Part shown: positions 1 through 7,066 of the stretch, one piece after another
How positions within the stretch are numbered: position 1 is the first letter of the stretch
How the letters are laid out: each line of letters begins with the position of its first letter
From: SSC4 sp964642445
Lineage (GTDB): Bacteria; Chloroflexota; Anaerolineae; SSC4; Amarolineaceae
Length of the DNA stretch: 24,480 nucleotides
Direction: 5' to 3'
Assembly (NCBI GenBank): GCA_964642445.1
Contig: CAZXQZ010000044.1
Location: forward strand, 1 to 24,480
Position numbers and translations under genes: made by a program
Notes under the pieces: generated by a model
Databases searched by the model: none
Told to the model about the DNA's origin: nothing
What the model saw: the letters and a program-made list of their open reading frames with translations, nothing else

Positions 1-219
1 ATCTTTCCAAAAAGATGGCAACTGTGCAACCGCCACCGCCTTCGGAGCGGCGAATCCCAGCCATAATGCCGGAAGTTATTCTCTTACAAGCCCTTACGAT
101 TTTAAGAGGCCCGACAGCACAAGCACCCGAAGGGTAGGGCGTGCAGCTTTGCCGCACGCCCTACCCTCAGCCAGGCTTTTCTCTGCAAAAGCACAAGGGG
201 CCGGGAAGGTGCGGAGCAT
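1..219. other. Intergenic end of window, no gene
   Basis: No coding region is supported here. The stretch holds the 3' flank of the minus-strand agl operon, including the strong hairpin at 131-167 listed separately. A small inverted repeat, ATCTTT/AAAGAT, sits at positions 1-16 on the window edge. Confidence 0.7.
131..167 (-). terminator. Strong hairpin after aglG
   Basis: A 14-bp perfect stem (131-144 with 154-167, core GGGTAGGGCGTGC) closes a 9-nt loop about 50 bp downstream of the aglG stop. No clear U tract follows on the minus strand, so it may be a 3'-end stabiliser or a factor-assisted terminator rather than a classical intrinsic one. Its place at the end of the agl operon supports a 3'-end role. 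Confidence 0.6.
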
Positions 220-1338
220 CTACCCCTTGACCGAGCCGGCCATCATGCCGCGCACGAAGTAACGCTGCAGCGCAAAGAAGACGATCAGCGGCAGCAGCAT
301 CGAGATGAAGGCGCCGGCGGTCAGCAGGTGCCAGTCGTTGCCGCGCGAGCCAGCGATGTCGGCCAGGCGCATCGTCAGCACCTGGACGTCAGGCTTGGCG
401 CCGATGAAGATCAGGGCGACCAGGTAGTCGTTCCAGGTCCACAGGAACTGGAAGATGGCGAAGGAGGCCAGCGCCGGCACCGACAACGGCAGAATCAGGC
501 TGCGGAAGATCGTGAAGTGCGACGCGCCGTCGATGAAGGCCGACTCCAGGATCTCGCGCGGCAGCGTGCTGATGTAACTGTAGAGCAGATACGTCGCCAG
601 GGGCAAACCAAAGCCCGTGTGGGCCAGCCAGACCCCCAGGAAGGTGCCGTTCAACTGTAATTTGGTATAGTCGGTCAAAATGGGCACGAAGGCGATCTGC
701 AGGGGCACCACCAGCAGCGCCACCACCATGATGAAAAAGGCCCGCCGCCCCGGGAAGCGCATCCAGGCGAAGCCGTAGGCAGCGAACGCAGCGATCAAGA
801 TGGGGATCACCGTCGCCGGGATCGCCACGATCAGGCTGTTGAGGAAGGCGTTGACGAAGTTGTCTCCCCGTACCGTGATCGTCGTACCATCCGCCTGTTC
901 GATCGTGAAGCTCTGTCCGCCCAAGACCTGTTTATAGTTGTCGAGGGTGAAGTCGGTATTCATGGTCCACTGCTGCTGCTGGACCTGGATCTCCCCGGTG
1001 CGCCGGTTGCCGACCCATACAAGTTGATAATCGCCGACCTGGACGCCTTCGCGGAACTGCTCGAATGTGCCCCGGCCGCCTTCGATCAACATCTCGCCTT
1101 CTCGGTTCGCGCCTTCCGGTACCGGGATCGTGCGCACCGTTACCCACTCCTGGTGTGGAAAGATCGTCCACCAGCCCGAGGTTTGGATATCGAAACGATC
1201 GCGGAACGAGGAGACCAGCAGTGCGAAGGTCGGAATTGTCCAGATGAGCACCAGCAGAATGAGGGTTCCATTGATGAACAGATCCGAAACCCAGCGGCGC
1301 TGTTTTTTAGGAGCGGGTGAAGTGGCTGCGGTTGTCAT
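220..1338 (-). CDS. aglG: Alpha-glucoside ABC transporter permease, AglG type
   Basis: Inner-membrane permease of a sugar ABC importer (MalG/AglG branch), 372 residues. After a first membrane helix (about residues 22-45) comes a periplasmic insertion of roughly 100 residues, then a block of membrane helices. This insertion is typical of AglG rather than of the roughly 280-residue MalG proteins. The EAA loop that docks the ATPase reads EILESAFIDGASHFTIF and is followed by LILP. The motif FAIFQFLWTWNDYLVALIF is also family-typical. The start ATG at 1338 overlaps the aglF stop as ATGA, implying translational coupling, and excludes a longer upstream reading that runs through the N gap. No ATPase gene is nearby, so a shared MsmK/MalK-type ATPase encoded elsewhere is inferred. 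The exact alpha-glucoside transported is not determinable here. Confidence 0.88.
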   Translation of the reverse strand: MTTAATSPAPKKQRRWVSDLFINGTLILLVLIWTIPTFALLVSSFRDRFDIQTSGWWTIFPHQEWVTVRTIPVPEGANREGEMLIEGGRGTFEQFREGVQVGDYQLVWVGNRRTGEIQVQQQQWTMNTDFTLDNYKQVLGGQSFTIEQADGTTITVRGDNFVNAFLNSLIVAIPATVIPILIAAFAAYGFAWMRFPGRRAFFIMVVALLVVPLQIAFVPILTDYTKLQLNGTFLGVWLAHTGFGLPLATYLLYSYISTLPREILESAFIDGASHFTIFRSLILPLSVPALASFAIFQFLWTWNDYLVALIFIGAKPDVQVLTMRLADIAGSRGNDWHLLTAGAFISMLLPLIVFFALQRYFVRGMMAGSVKG

Positions 1339-2300
1339 CAGAACGCCTCCTGCTCGCGGAACTGGCGCAGGTTGTAGATCATCACCGGCACGACNNNNNN
1401 NNNNNNNNNNNNNNNNNNNNNNNNNNNNNNNNNNNNNNNNNNNNNNNNNNNNNNNNNNNNNNNNNNNNNNNNNNNNNNNNNNNNNNNNNNNNNNCCCTTG
1501 ATCGCCGCCGAAAACAGCACCATGCAGTAACCGGCCTGCAGCCAGATCATAATCACGATCAGGAAGAGGTTGTTCCACGGCTGCAGCTGCGCCGACGCCG
1601 TCCAGGCCACGGGGGCGTTGCCGGTGACGTTGGTGTAGATGGCGTTGAGCATACCGATGTTGGGATTGACGGCGTAGATCATCTTCCAGATGATCGCACC
1701 ACCCACCATCGAGATGGCCATGGGCATGAAGATCAGCGATTTGGCGAACCGCTCGAAGCGGCTGCGGTCGGCCAGCACTGCGACGATCAAGCCTAAGGCC
1801 ACAGCGCCCGTGGCACCAAAAATGATCCACAGGATGTTATTGAAGAAGGCCGTCTGCATGTTGCGGTCGGTGAAGACCGCCAGGTAGTTCTGCAGGCCTA
1901 CAAACACGTTGCCCGAGGCGTTGAAGAAGCTGGCCCAGAGTGTGCGCACGGTGGGCAAGGCCAGGTACCAGATCAGGATGGCAACGGCGGGCCCGACAAA
2001 TACGAACGGCTGCAGGCGGGCGCGCCATGGGTCACCCATACGCTCGACAAACCAGTTCGAGACCAGGTACAGCAGGGCTACCCCGCCCACGCCCCAGATG
2101 ATCGCTACGATGGCAACGATCCCCTTGGGCGCATCGCTGTCGCGCAAGAACATGAAGCCGACGTAGAGCACGATAAAGGTGATAATCGGGACAAACAGTG
2201 ACAGCAGGAGCCGGGCGATGAAGGTAAAGAATCGCGCCAGCACACCTGCGGGTTTTGCTGCAGCGGAGAAATCTTCGATCGGTGCCGTCGGTACGGTCAT
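1338..2300 (-). CDS. aglF: Alpha-glucoside ABC transporter permease, AglF type, interrupted by assembly gap
   Basis: Partner permease of AglG. The start ATG at 2300 has a strong GGAGG site 8-9 nt upstream, which decides against the longer open frame to 2459. About six membrane helices are visible before the gap, with AglF-like segments such as MPMAISMVGGAIIWKMIYAV and WNNLFLIVIMIWLQAGY. Sequence breaks off after LFSAAIKG, just before the place of the EAA loop, and resumes at VVPVMIYNLRQFREQEAF, the usual C-terminus. In this family about 90 residues separate those points, while 100 N allow only 33. The EAA loop and last helices are therefore missing from the assembly, not from the gene. The stop overlaps the aglG start. 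Identity is secure from the flanks; the true length should be near 375-380 residues. Confidence 0.85.
   Translation of the reverse strand: MTVPTAPIEDFSAAAKPAGVLARFFTFIARLLLSLFVPIITFIVLYVGFMFLRDSDAPKGIVAIVAIIWGVGGVALLYLVSNWFVERMGDPWRARLQPFVFVGPAVAILIWYLALPTVRTLWASFFNASGNVFVGLQNYLAVFTDRNMQTAFFNNILWIIFGATGAVALGLIVAVLADRSRFERFAKSLIFMPMAISMVGGAIIWKMIYAVNPNIGMLNAIYTNVTGNAPVAWTASAQLQPWNNLFLIVIMIWLQAGYCMVLFSAAIKXXXXXXXXXXXXXXXXXXXXXXXXXXXXXXXXXXVVPVMIYNLRQFREQEAF
1395..1494. other. Assembly gap (100 N) inside aglF
   Basis: Exactly 100 unknown bases, the same length as the second gap, which suggests a fixed placeholder for a gap of unknown size. From the AglF family the real missing length is estimated at about 270 bp. 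Confidence 0.95.
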
Positions 2301-2384
2301 GAGTCCTTTCCTCCTTGACGTCAAGCTGCTCCGCCAGGGAACAGCCTGGCGTTCAGCCGTGTGACCAGTACGGACCGGGAGGGT

Positions 2385-2413
2385 TTCTTGCCGGGCGCCT
2401 GCCCGGACAAGAA
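2385..2413 (-). other. Stem-loop in the aglE-aglF spacer
   Basis: TTCTTG-CCGGGC pairs with GCCCGG-A-CAAGAA: a 12-bp stem with one bulged base and a 4-nt loop. Lying about 85 bp upstream of aglF, between the binding-protein gene and the permease genes, it may lower downstream expression or protect the upstream mRNA, as spacer hairpins do in mal-type operons. Confidence 0.5.
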
Positions 2414-2497
2414 GTGCAGGCCACAACCTGCCGCGATCCCGGTGCCAGTTGGTGTGCACCGGCCACTGGTGGGACCACGAGGGTCACCCCCAGGGAT

Positions 2498-2533
2498 GAG
2501 CGGGGCAGCTCTCTTGTCAGGGCTACCCCGCTC
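2498..2533 (-). other. Second stem-loop in the aglE-aglF spacer
   Basis: GAGCGGGG-C-AGC pairs with GCT-A-CCCCGCTC: 8 plus 3 bp around one mismatch, with a 12-nt loop. It lies 58 bp after the aglE stop (TAA at 2591-2593) on the transcript. No U tract follows, so partial termination or 3'-end protection of aglE mRNA is more likely than full termination. A further short inverted repeat (CCGGTG 2439-2444 with CACCGG 2457-2462) makes the whole 290-bp spacer highly structured. No gene is seen in it. Confidence 0.5.
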
Positions 2534-2590
2534 GTCATTCACCAGTCCGCTGCGGTGGCTGAACAACTATCGCAGCGGGCTGATAGCTGA

Positions 2591-4009
2591 TTACTGTGTC
2601 GGCCAGGCCGCATCGACTTCGGCCAGCACCGTATCCAGGTCAGCGGCGCCCGAGAAGTAATCGGTGAAGCCCTTCCACACGGCGCCCGAGCCCACCTGGC
2701 TCGGCATCAGGTCCGAGGCGTCGAAGCGCACGGCGGTCGCGTTCTTGACGATCTCGGCGATCTTCTTTTCGACCGGATCGCCGTACATCTCCAGCGTGCT
2801 GTCGTTGTGCGGTGACAGGGCACCACCCGAAGCCAGCCAGCCCTCGACACCGGCGGCGGTGGAGAACCACTGCATCACGGCGCAGACTTCCGGTCGATCG
2901 GCAAAGGCGGCCATGATGTCACCGGCCACCAGGAACGGTTTGCCGTAGGCATCGTCGATCGGCGGCAGGTAGAAGAAGTCGTAGTCTTCCAGCGGCTTGA
3001 CGCCTTCGGGGAAGAAGGCCATGATGAAGTTGCCCTGGCGGTGCAGCCAGCACTTCGGCGGATCTTCGAACATCGGTGCCGGTGCATCACCAAACGCCGT
3101 GCTCACGATCTTGGCCGTGCCGCCGTAGACCATCTCGGGATCGTTCCAGATTTCGGCAAAGGTTTCGATGGCCTTCTTCACCTCGGGCGAGCTGAACTTC
3201 AGCTCACCGGCGACCCACTTGTCGTAGTTCTCCAGCGAGGTGGTGCGCAGCATCATGTCTTCGGTCCAGTCGGTGGCGGCCCAGCCGGTGGCGGCACCGG
3301 ACTCGATGCCGATGCACCACGGGGTGTCACCGTCGGATACGATCTGGTCCTGCAGGGCCTCCAGCTCTTCCCAGGTGGTGGGAGCGGTGTAGCCGGCCTC
3401 GTCGAAGGCCTTCTTCGGGTACCACACCAGGCTCTTGCCGTTGAAGCGCTGCCAGACACCGTACATGGCATCGCTGCCATCAGCGCCGGGCATGGTCGCC
3501 ATGTCGAGCCAGGACTGGATGTAGTTTTCCTTGAGCCAGGTTTCCGGTACCAGGTCGGTCACCGGTTTGACCTTGCCCTGCTTGGCCAGGTTGCCCAGCA
3601 GACCGGGCTGTGGGAAGTCGACGATGTCCGGGGCATCACCGGCCAGCACGCGCGCGGCGATGGTGGCCTCGAATTCTTTGGTGCCTTCGTACTGGATGTC
3701 GATGCCGGTCGCCTCTTCGAAGGCCTTGATGGAGTTCTCGAACTTGACGATGTCACCCGCGGTGAAGGGACCGGTCATGGTGACCTTGGTGCCCTGCATC
3801 TTGCCGTTGTAGGCATCGGCCAGGCAGTTGAGACCCTTGGCGGTGGCGGCGGTGGCCATCTCATTATCAGCATCACCAGGCGGTGCTTCGGTGGCATCGG
3901 CCGGCGGTGCTTCAGTGGTGGGGGCGGTGGTTGCCGGCGCCGTGCCGCCGCAGGCGGCCAGCAGCATCGACAGCACAACCAACAGAGAAAGGATCGTCCA
4001 ACGCTTCAT
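2591..4009 (-). CDS. aglE: Alpha-glucoside ABC transporter substrate-binding lipoprotein, AglE type
   Basis: Extracytoplasmic sugar-binding protein of family 1, 472 residues. It begins MKRWTILSLLVVLSMLLAAC, a lipoprotein signal peptide with lipobox LAAC; Cys20 would be lipidated. A linker rich in Thr, Ala, Pro and Glu (about residues 23-50) tethers the domain to the membrane. The mature part opens KVTMTGPFTAGDIVKFENSI and continues with AGDAPDIVDFPQPGLLGNLA, both characteristic of AglE-like proteins. A good AAAGGAGAAG site precedes the ATG at 4009. The gene is followed by a structured 290-bp spacer and then aglF and aglG, so it likely delivers alpha-glucosides such as trehalose, maltose or sucrose to that channel. 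The specificity is inferred from family and context, not from binding-site residues. Confidence 0.88.
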   Translation of the reverse strand: MKRWTILSLLVVLSMLLAACGGTAPATTAPTTEAPPADATEAPPGDADNEMATAATAKGLNCLADAYNGKMQGTKVTMTGPFTAGDIVKFENSIKAFEEATGIDIQYEGTKEFEATIAARVLAGDAPDIVDFPQPGLLGNLAKQGKVKPVTDLVPETWLKENYIQSWLDMATMPGADGSDAMYGVWQRFNGKSLVWYPKKAFDEAGYTAPTTWEELEALQDQIVSDGDTPWCIGIESGAATGWAATDWTEDMMLRTTSLENYDKWVAGELKFSSPEVKKAIETFAEIWNDPEMVYGGTAKIVSTAFGDAPAPMFEDPPKCWLHRQGNFIMAFFPEGVKPLEDYDFFYLPPIDDAYGKPFLVAGDIMAAFADRPEVCAVMQWFSTAAGVEGWLASGGALSPHNDSTLEMYGDPVEKKIAEIVKNATAVRFDASDLMPSQVGSGAVWKGFTDYFSGAADLDTVLAEVDAAWPTQ

Positions 4010-4206
4010 TTTCTTCTCCTTTGAAAAAAAGTGGTTCGTAACCGAAAACTAACACAGGCACCGGCGGCTTGTCGGCCCGGACCGGTGCACGTCCTGCGCG
4101 GGTTGTTTTACCTGTCGCGATGACTTGTCTTGCTTCCCCTCCTTCCACCGGCTGGCTCGGGGTAACCAGGCAGCGTTTGTACCCTACGATTCAGGCAACT
4201 GGATTA

Positions 4207-4236
4207 AGTATAACACAATTGTGTGAAAAATGTGAA
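4207..4236 (-). promoter_or_regulatory. Candidate aglE promoter with a palindrome in its spacer
   Basis: On the minus strand, TTCACA (4231-4236) and TATACT (4207-4212) are separated by 18 bp, giving an aglE leader of about 190 nt. The spacer carries a perfect 12-bp palindrome, ACACAATTGTGT (4213-4224), abutting the -10 box, where a bound repressor would block polymerase. The centre is AATT rather than the CG usual for LacI-family operators, so the binding protein is uncertain. An overlapping GTGAA/TTCAC inverted repeat followed by ATTTTT could be a weak terminator for the regulator gene. Confidence 0.55.
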
Positions 4237-4240
4237 GCCT

Positions 4241-5233
4241 TCACGTTTCACGCCTCTGCAGCGTCAGCGGCAGCATCACCCGCTGCACGGGCCGGGCGCG
4301 GTCGGCCAGGCGGTCCAGCAGGATGTTGGCGGCGATGCGGCCCGACTCGTCCAGCGGCTGGCGGATGGTGGTCAGGCCGATGTACTCGGCGACGTCGAGG
4401 TCGTCGAAGCCCACCACGGTCAGCTGCTGGGGAACCTGGATGTCCCGTTCGCGGGCCGCCCGCAGGACGCCCATGGCGTGCACGTCCGAGCTGCCGAACA
4501 CGAACGTCGGCGGATCGGGCCGTGCCAACAGCTGCTGCGCCGCCTGGTAGGCATGCCTGGCATCAGGAAAGGCGCGTACCACCGCGGTTTCCGGCAGTGC
4601 CACGCCCGCTGCGTTCAGGACCTGGCAGTACCCCCGCAGGCGAGCGTCGGCCGGACGCAGCGAGTAGGGTGGCAGGTCACCATCACCCAAAAAGGCGCAG
4701 TGTCGATGTCCCCCGGTCAGCGCGAGTTCTCCCGCCAGGCGACCGCCCGCCGCATCGTCGATTTCGATGCTGCTCAGCGCCGGGTGGTGATATTCGATCA
4801 GTACCGTCTCCAGATTGTGTGCCAGCAAGCGTTGCACGGCGCTCTCTTCCACCGCCAGCGACATGATGATCAAACCGTCCAACCGTCGATGGAGCGGTAA
4901 ACTCGCCAGGTAACCATCACGGCGCGCCAGCGAATCGACCGTATACACAACCAGCTCATAGGGGGAATTGGCAAGCACACCGGCCACACCGCGCAGGCGC
5001 TGTACGAACGAAGGGTAGGTGAAAAAGGGGGCCAGGACCCCAATGCGCTGCACAGTGCGCCGCGCCCGCGCCGTCGCTTCGGCGTTGGGCACAAAACCGA
5101 GCTCATCGATGGCGGCCAGCACGCGGCCACGCAGCGGTTCGTTCACCTGTTCGGGTGTGTTGAGCACTCGCGAAACCGAGGCAATACTCACGCCGGCTTT
5201 GTTGGCGACATCATAGATCGTGACACGGGCCAT
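4241..5233 (-). CDS. LacI-family transcriptional regulator
   Basis: Sugar-responsive repressor, 330 residues, normal for the family. The N-terminus MARVTIYDVANKAGVS with ASVSRVLN is a classical LacI helix-turn-helix, followed by LGFVPNAEA, the hinge region. A periplasmic-binding-protein-like effector domain starts near IGVLAPFFTYPSFVQRL and includes TVVGFDDLDVAEYIGLTTIRQP close to the end, a family signature. The start ATG at 5233 was chosen because the homology begins there; the longer frame up to 5350 would run through the promoter. It lies just upstream of aglE on the same strand and divergent from pgmB, so it probably controls both. Operator-like palindromes in its own promoter region suggest autoregulation. 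The ligand, presumably an alpha-glucoside or derivative, is inferred. Confidence 0.9.
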   Translation of the reverse strand: MARVTIYDVANKAGVSIASVSRVLNTPEQVNEPLRGRVLAAIDELGFVPNAEATARARRTVQRIGVLAPFFTYPSFVQRLRGVAGVLANSPYELVVYTVDSLARRDGYLASLPLHRRLDGLIIMSLAVEESAVQRLLAHNLETVLIEYHHPALSSIEIDDAAGGRLAGELALTGGHRHCAFLGDGDLPPYSLRPADARLRGYCQVLNAAGVALPETAVVRAFPDARHAYQAAQQLLARPDPPTFVFGSSDVHAMGVLRAARERDIQVPQQLTVVGFDDLDVAEYIGLTTIRQPLDESGRIAANILLDRLADRARPVQRVMLPLTLQRRET

Positions 5234-5270
5234 GGGCGTTGACCAGCGAAGCAGCGACTGTTCAGGTCTT

Positions 5271-5283
5271 GAAAACGCTTTTC
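5271..5283. promoter_or_regulatory. Operator-like palindrome downstream of the lacI promoter
   Basis: GAAAACGCTTTTC has 5-bp arms around a central CGC, the A/T-arm, CG-centre layout of LacI/CcpA-type operators. It sits about 13-25 nt downstream of the predicted lacI transcription start, a position suited to autorepression. Confidence 0.5.
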
Positions 5284-5302
5284 TGTAAGAACTTTCAGGG
5301 TC

Positions 5303-5331
5303 AGTATAAGGCAGTTTTGGCCAATTGTCAA
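5303..5331 (-). promoter_or_regulatory. Promoter of the LacI-family regulator
   Basis: TTGACA (5326-5331) and TATACT (5303-5308) with a 17-bp spacer on the minus strand, a near-consensus sigma-70-type promoter. The predicted start near 5296 gives a leader of about 60 nt to the ATG at 5233. Confidence 0.75.
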
Positions 5332-5347
5332 GAGGGATGCAAAAACC

Positions 5348-5359
5348 CAAACCGGTCTG
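5348..5359. promoter_or_regulatory. Candidate operator between divergent promoters
   Basis: CAAACCGGTCTG is a CG-centred 12-mer with five of six base pairs symmetric, lying between the back-to-back -35 boxes of the lacI-like gene and pgmB. A LacI-family dimer bound here could affect both promoters. The same decamer CCAAACCGGT recurs at 24454-24463 if the leading C is counted, so chance or a second regulator cannot be excluded. Confidence 0.35.
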
Positions 5360-5371
5360 ATTTCATCCTAT

Positions 5372-5400
5372 TTGACAAGGCAAGCCTGGGCTGTTATCAT
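5372..5400 (+). promoter_or_regulatory. Promoter of pgmB
   Basis: TTGACA (5372-5377), 17-bp spacer, TATCAT (5395-5400). The predicted transcription start at about 5406-5408 is only a few bases from the pgmB ATG at 5411, implying a leaderless or almost leaderless mRNA. The divergent lacI promoter lies 40 bp upstream. Confidence 0.7.
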
Positions 5401-5410
5401 GCTACAGATT

Positions 5411-6127
5411 ATGAATATTATAAACGTCGTAGCCGTGATCTTCGACCTGGACGGTGTCATCGCCGACACGTCCGAGTATCATTACCGTTCCTGGCAGCGC
5501 CTGGCGGACGAAGAGGGCCTGCCGTTCGACCGCCAGGTCAACGAGCAGCTGCGCGGCAGGTCACGCCGGGTTTCCCTGGAGATCATCCTGGCCGGACGCA
5601 TGGTGGGTGAAGCGCAAGCGGCCGCATGGCTGGAACGCAAGAACGACTATTTCGAGGAGATTCTCGGCCAGCACGCGACCGACTGTCTCCTGCCTGGCGT
5701 TGTGCCTTTGATCGAGGAGCTGCGCGCGGCGGGCATCAAGGTGGGTGTGGGTTCTGCGAGTCGCAATGCCCGCTGGATACTCGATCAACTGGGTCTCGCC
5801 GGGCTGCTGGACGTGATCGTCGATGGTCTCGATATCCAGCGCAGCAAACCGGCCCCCGACGTGTTTCTGCACGCCGCCGCACGCCTGGCCGTGGCGCCGG
5901 CGCACTGTATCGTGATCGAGGACGCCGCAGCCGGTATCGAAGCGGCGTTGGCAGCTGGCATGTGGGCTGTGGGCGTCGGACCAGCGGCGCGCCTGCTGCA
6001 CGCCCACGCCCGCTTCGACAGCCTGCAAGGCGTGACTTTGCCGGCTATCATCGCCGCGCTGGAGAATGCCCGTGATAGAGGAGACGTCCTCAGGAAGGCA
6101 TCACAGATTAATGAGCCATTGCGTTAA
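5411..6127 (+). CDS. pgmB: Beta-phosphoglucomutase, HAD superfamily
   Basis: Converts beta-glucose 1-phosphate to glucose 6-phosphate in the cytosol. The 238-residue protein has the HAD nucleophile and acid/base Asp12 and Asp14 in FDLDGVIADT, and the beta-phosphoglucomutase signature LRGRSRRVSL (residues 48-56). It also has GSASRNA (114-120), Lys146 in SKPAPDVF, and the Mg-binding pair Glu170-Asp171 in IVIEDAAAG. The ATG at 5411 is preferred because an upstream TTG (5372) lies in the -35 box and ATG 5399 overlaps the -10 box. No Shine-Dalgarno is seen. The last 9 codons overlap the 3' end of the convergent endonuclease gene, and the final roughly 15 residues exceed the usual family end. Context with aglEFG suggests it processes the product of an alpha-glucoside phosphorylase, which is absent from the window. 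Confidence 0.92.
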   Translation: MNIINVVAVIFDLDGVIADTSEYHYRSWQRLADEEGLPFDRQVNEQLRGRSRRVSLEIILAGRMVGEAQAAAWLERKNDYFEEILGQHATDCLLPGVVPLIEELRAAGIKVGVGSASRNARWILDQLGLAGLLDVIVDGLDIQRSKPAPDVFLHAAARLAVAPAHCIVIEDAAAGIEAALAAGMWAVGVGPAARLLHAHARFDSLQGVTLPAIIAALENARDRGDVLRKASQINEPLR

Positions 6128-7066
6128 CGATGCCACCTGGTCTTCGCGGTTGAGGTTAGCCGCATTGGCCAACGATTCGCTTTCGAGCTGATTCCAGATC
6201 TCGGTTGCCATGCGGCGCTCGATGGCAGCACCGACGAAGAACGTGTGCGGCGTAAATCCTCGGTCAGCGAATGCAGCACGGATACGACTCAGTGCAGTGC
6301 TGGCTGTCTTCCAGTGTTCATCGGCGCCAGATGGGTCGATGCCCCCCTTGATCTCCCCAAATGCAGCGTATGATTCTGGTTCCTGGGCGCTTGTGGGGGT
6401 CCAGTCTGTGGGTGCCACGTCAAAAAGGCACACGTCGATATTGGATTTAACGATCGGTACGGTGAGGTTGTACAGAATGGTTCGTGGCCCGCGCCCGGAC
6501 TGCCAGCTCATGCCCCGGACAGATGCTCCTTGCCGATCATCGTATGCGGTCACATCGCGCCACTGGCGAGTACCAGCATCAAGCAGTTAAAATGAGGCCC
6601 CGACACTTCGTAATGCCTGGATGATTGAACGTGTGAACTTCTGCTGGGCCAAGAAACCACCAATGTTGCGCATCGAGCCGCCCAGCGTATCGCCACGCGT
6701 CAACAAGAAGCGTGCAACGAGCTCTTCGACAAAATCGTCTCCGGCGGGTACCAGGAAATTCTCAACAAAATTCGATACGGCCTTAGTCTGATCGGCCGGC
6801 TGCAGATGAGTCAGCGACTTGTCGGACAGGCCGGCGGCGGTCAACAGCTCGGATCGGATTTCGTTCATCGTCAATAGGTCGGCGGGTAGCCTGGCCCTAT
6901 TGGCAGCCAAGCGGAGGCGTTTTGCACGATCTACAAAAGGGGTTGCTTGGCGATTCTTCTCCACCGCCAGGGCGATGAAACCCGACCGCGTGTCTGCCGG
7001 CGTTGTAACCAGGTCTTCACTTGATCGCAGATGATAGCGGTGGGGTGGTATTGCCGTGTCGATCAC
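6101..7066 (-). pseudogene. AvaI/BsoBI-family type II restriction endonuclease, broken by an in-frame TAA
   Basis: The reading frame aligns by eye with AvaI/BsoBI, enzymes cutting CYCGRG. The N-terminal part includes SSEDLVTTPADTRSGF and ALAVEKNRQATPF. The catalytic part includes NIDVCLFD, then FGEIKGGIDPSGADEHWKT. Counting from a GTG start at 7066, the PD-(D/E)xK residues fall at Asp211, Glu238 and Lys240, with His251. This matches BsoBI Asp212, Glu240, Lys242 and His253 in spacing. The GTG overlaps the methyltransferase stop (GTGA) and has GGAG 6 nt upstream, so it is preferred to ATG 7090. Codon 160 is TAA (6587-6589); the frame continues unchanged after it to TGA at 6101. All catalytic residues lie beyond this stop, so the 159-residue product should be inactive. 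An assembly or sequencing error is the main alternative. Confidence 0.82.

Noticed and set aside
3041..4024. 327-residue Gly/His-rich open frame opposite aglE
   Set aside because: A shadow of the lipoprotein gene; the Gly-rich end is the complement of its Thr/Ala/Pro linker.
5372..5410. TTG 5372 or ATG 5399 as the pgmB start
   Set aside because: These codons form part of the -35 and -10 boxes of the pgmB promoter, and family homology starts only after ATG 5411.
6101..6553. Catalytic half of the endonuclease as a separately translated gene
   Set aside because: The GTG at 6551-6553 has no ribosome site, and BsoBI-type enzymes need the N-terminal part; a broken gene is the simpler reading.
6587..6589. 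Programmed recoding of the TAA codon
   Set aside because: UAA is not used for selenocysteine or pyrrolysine, and no recoding structure is evident.
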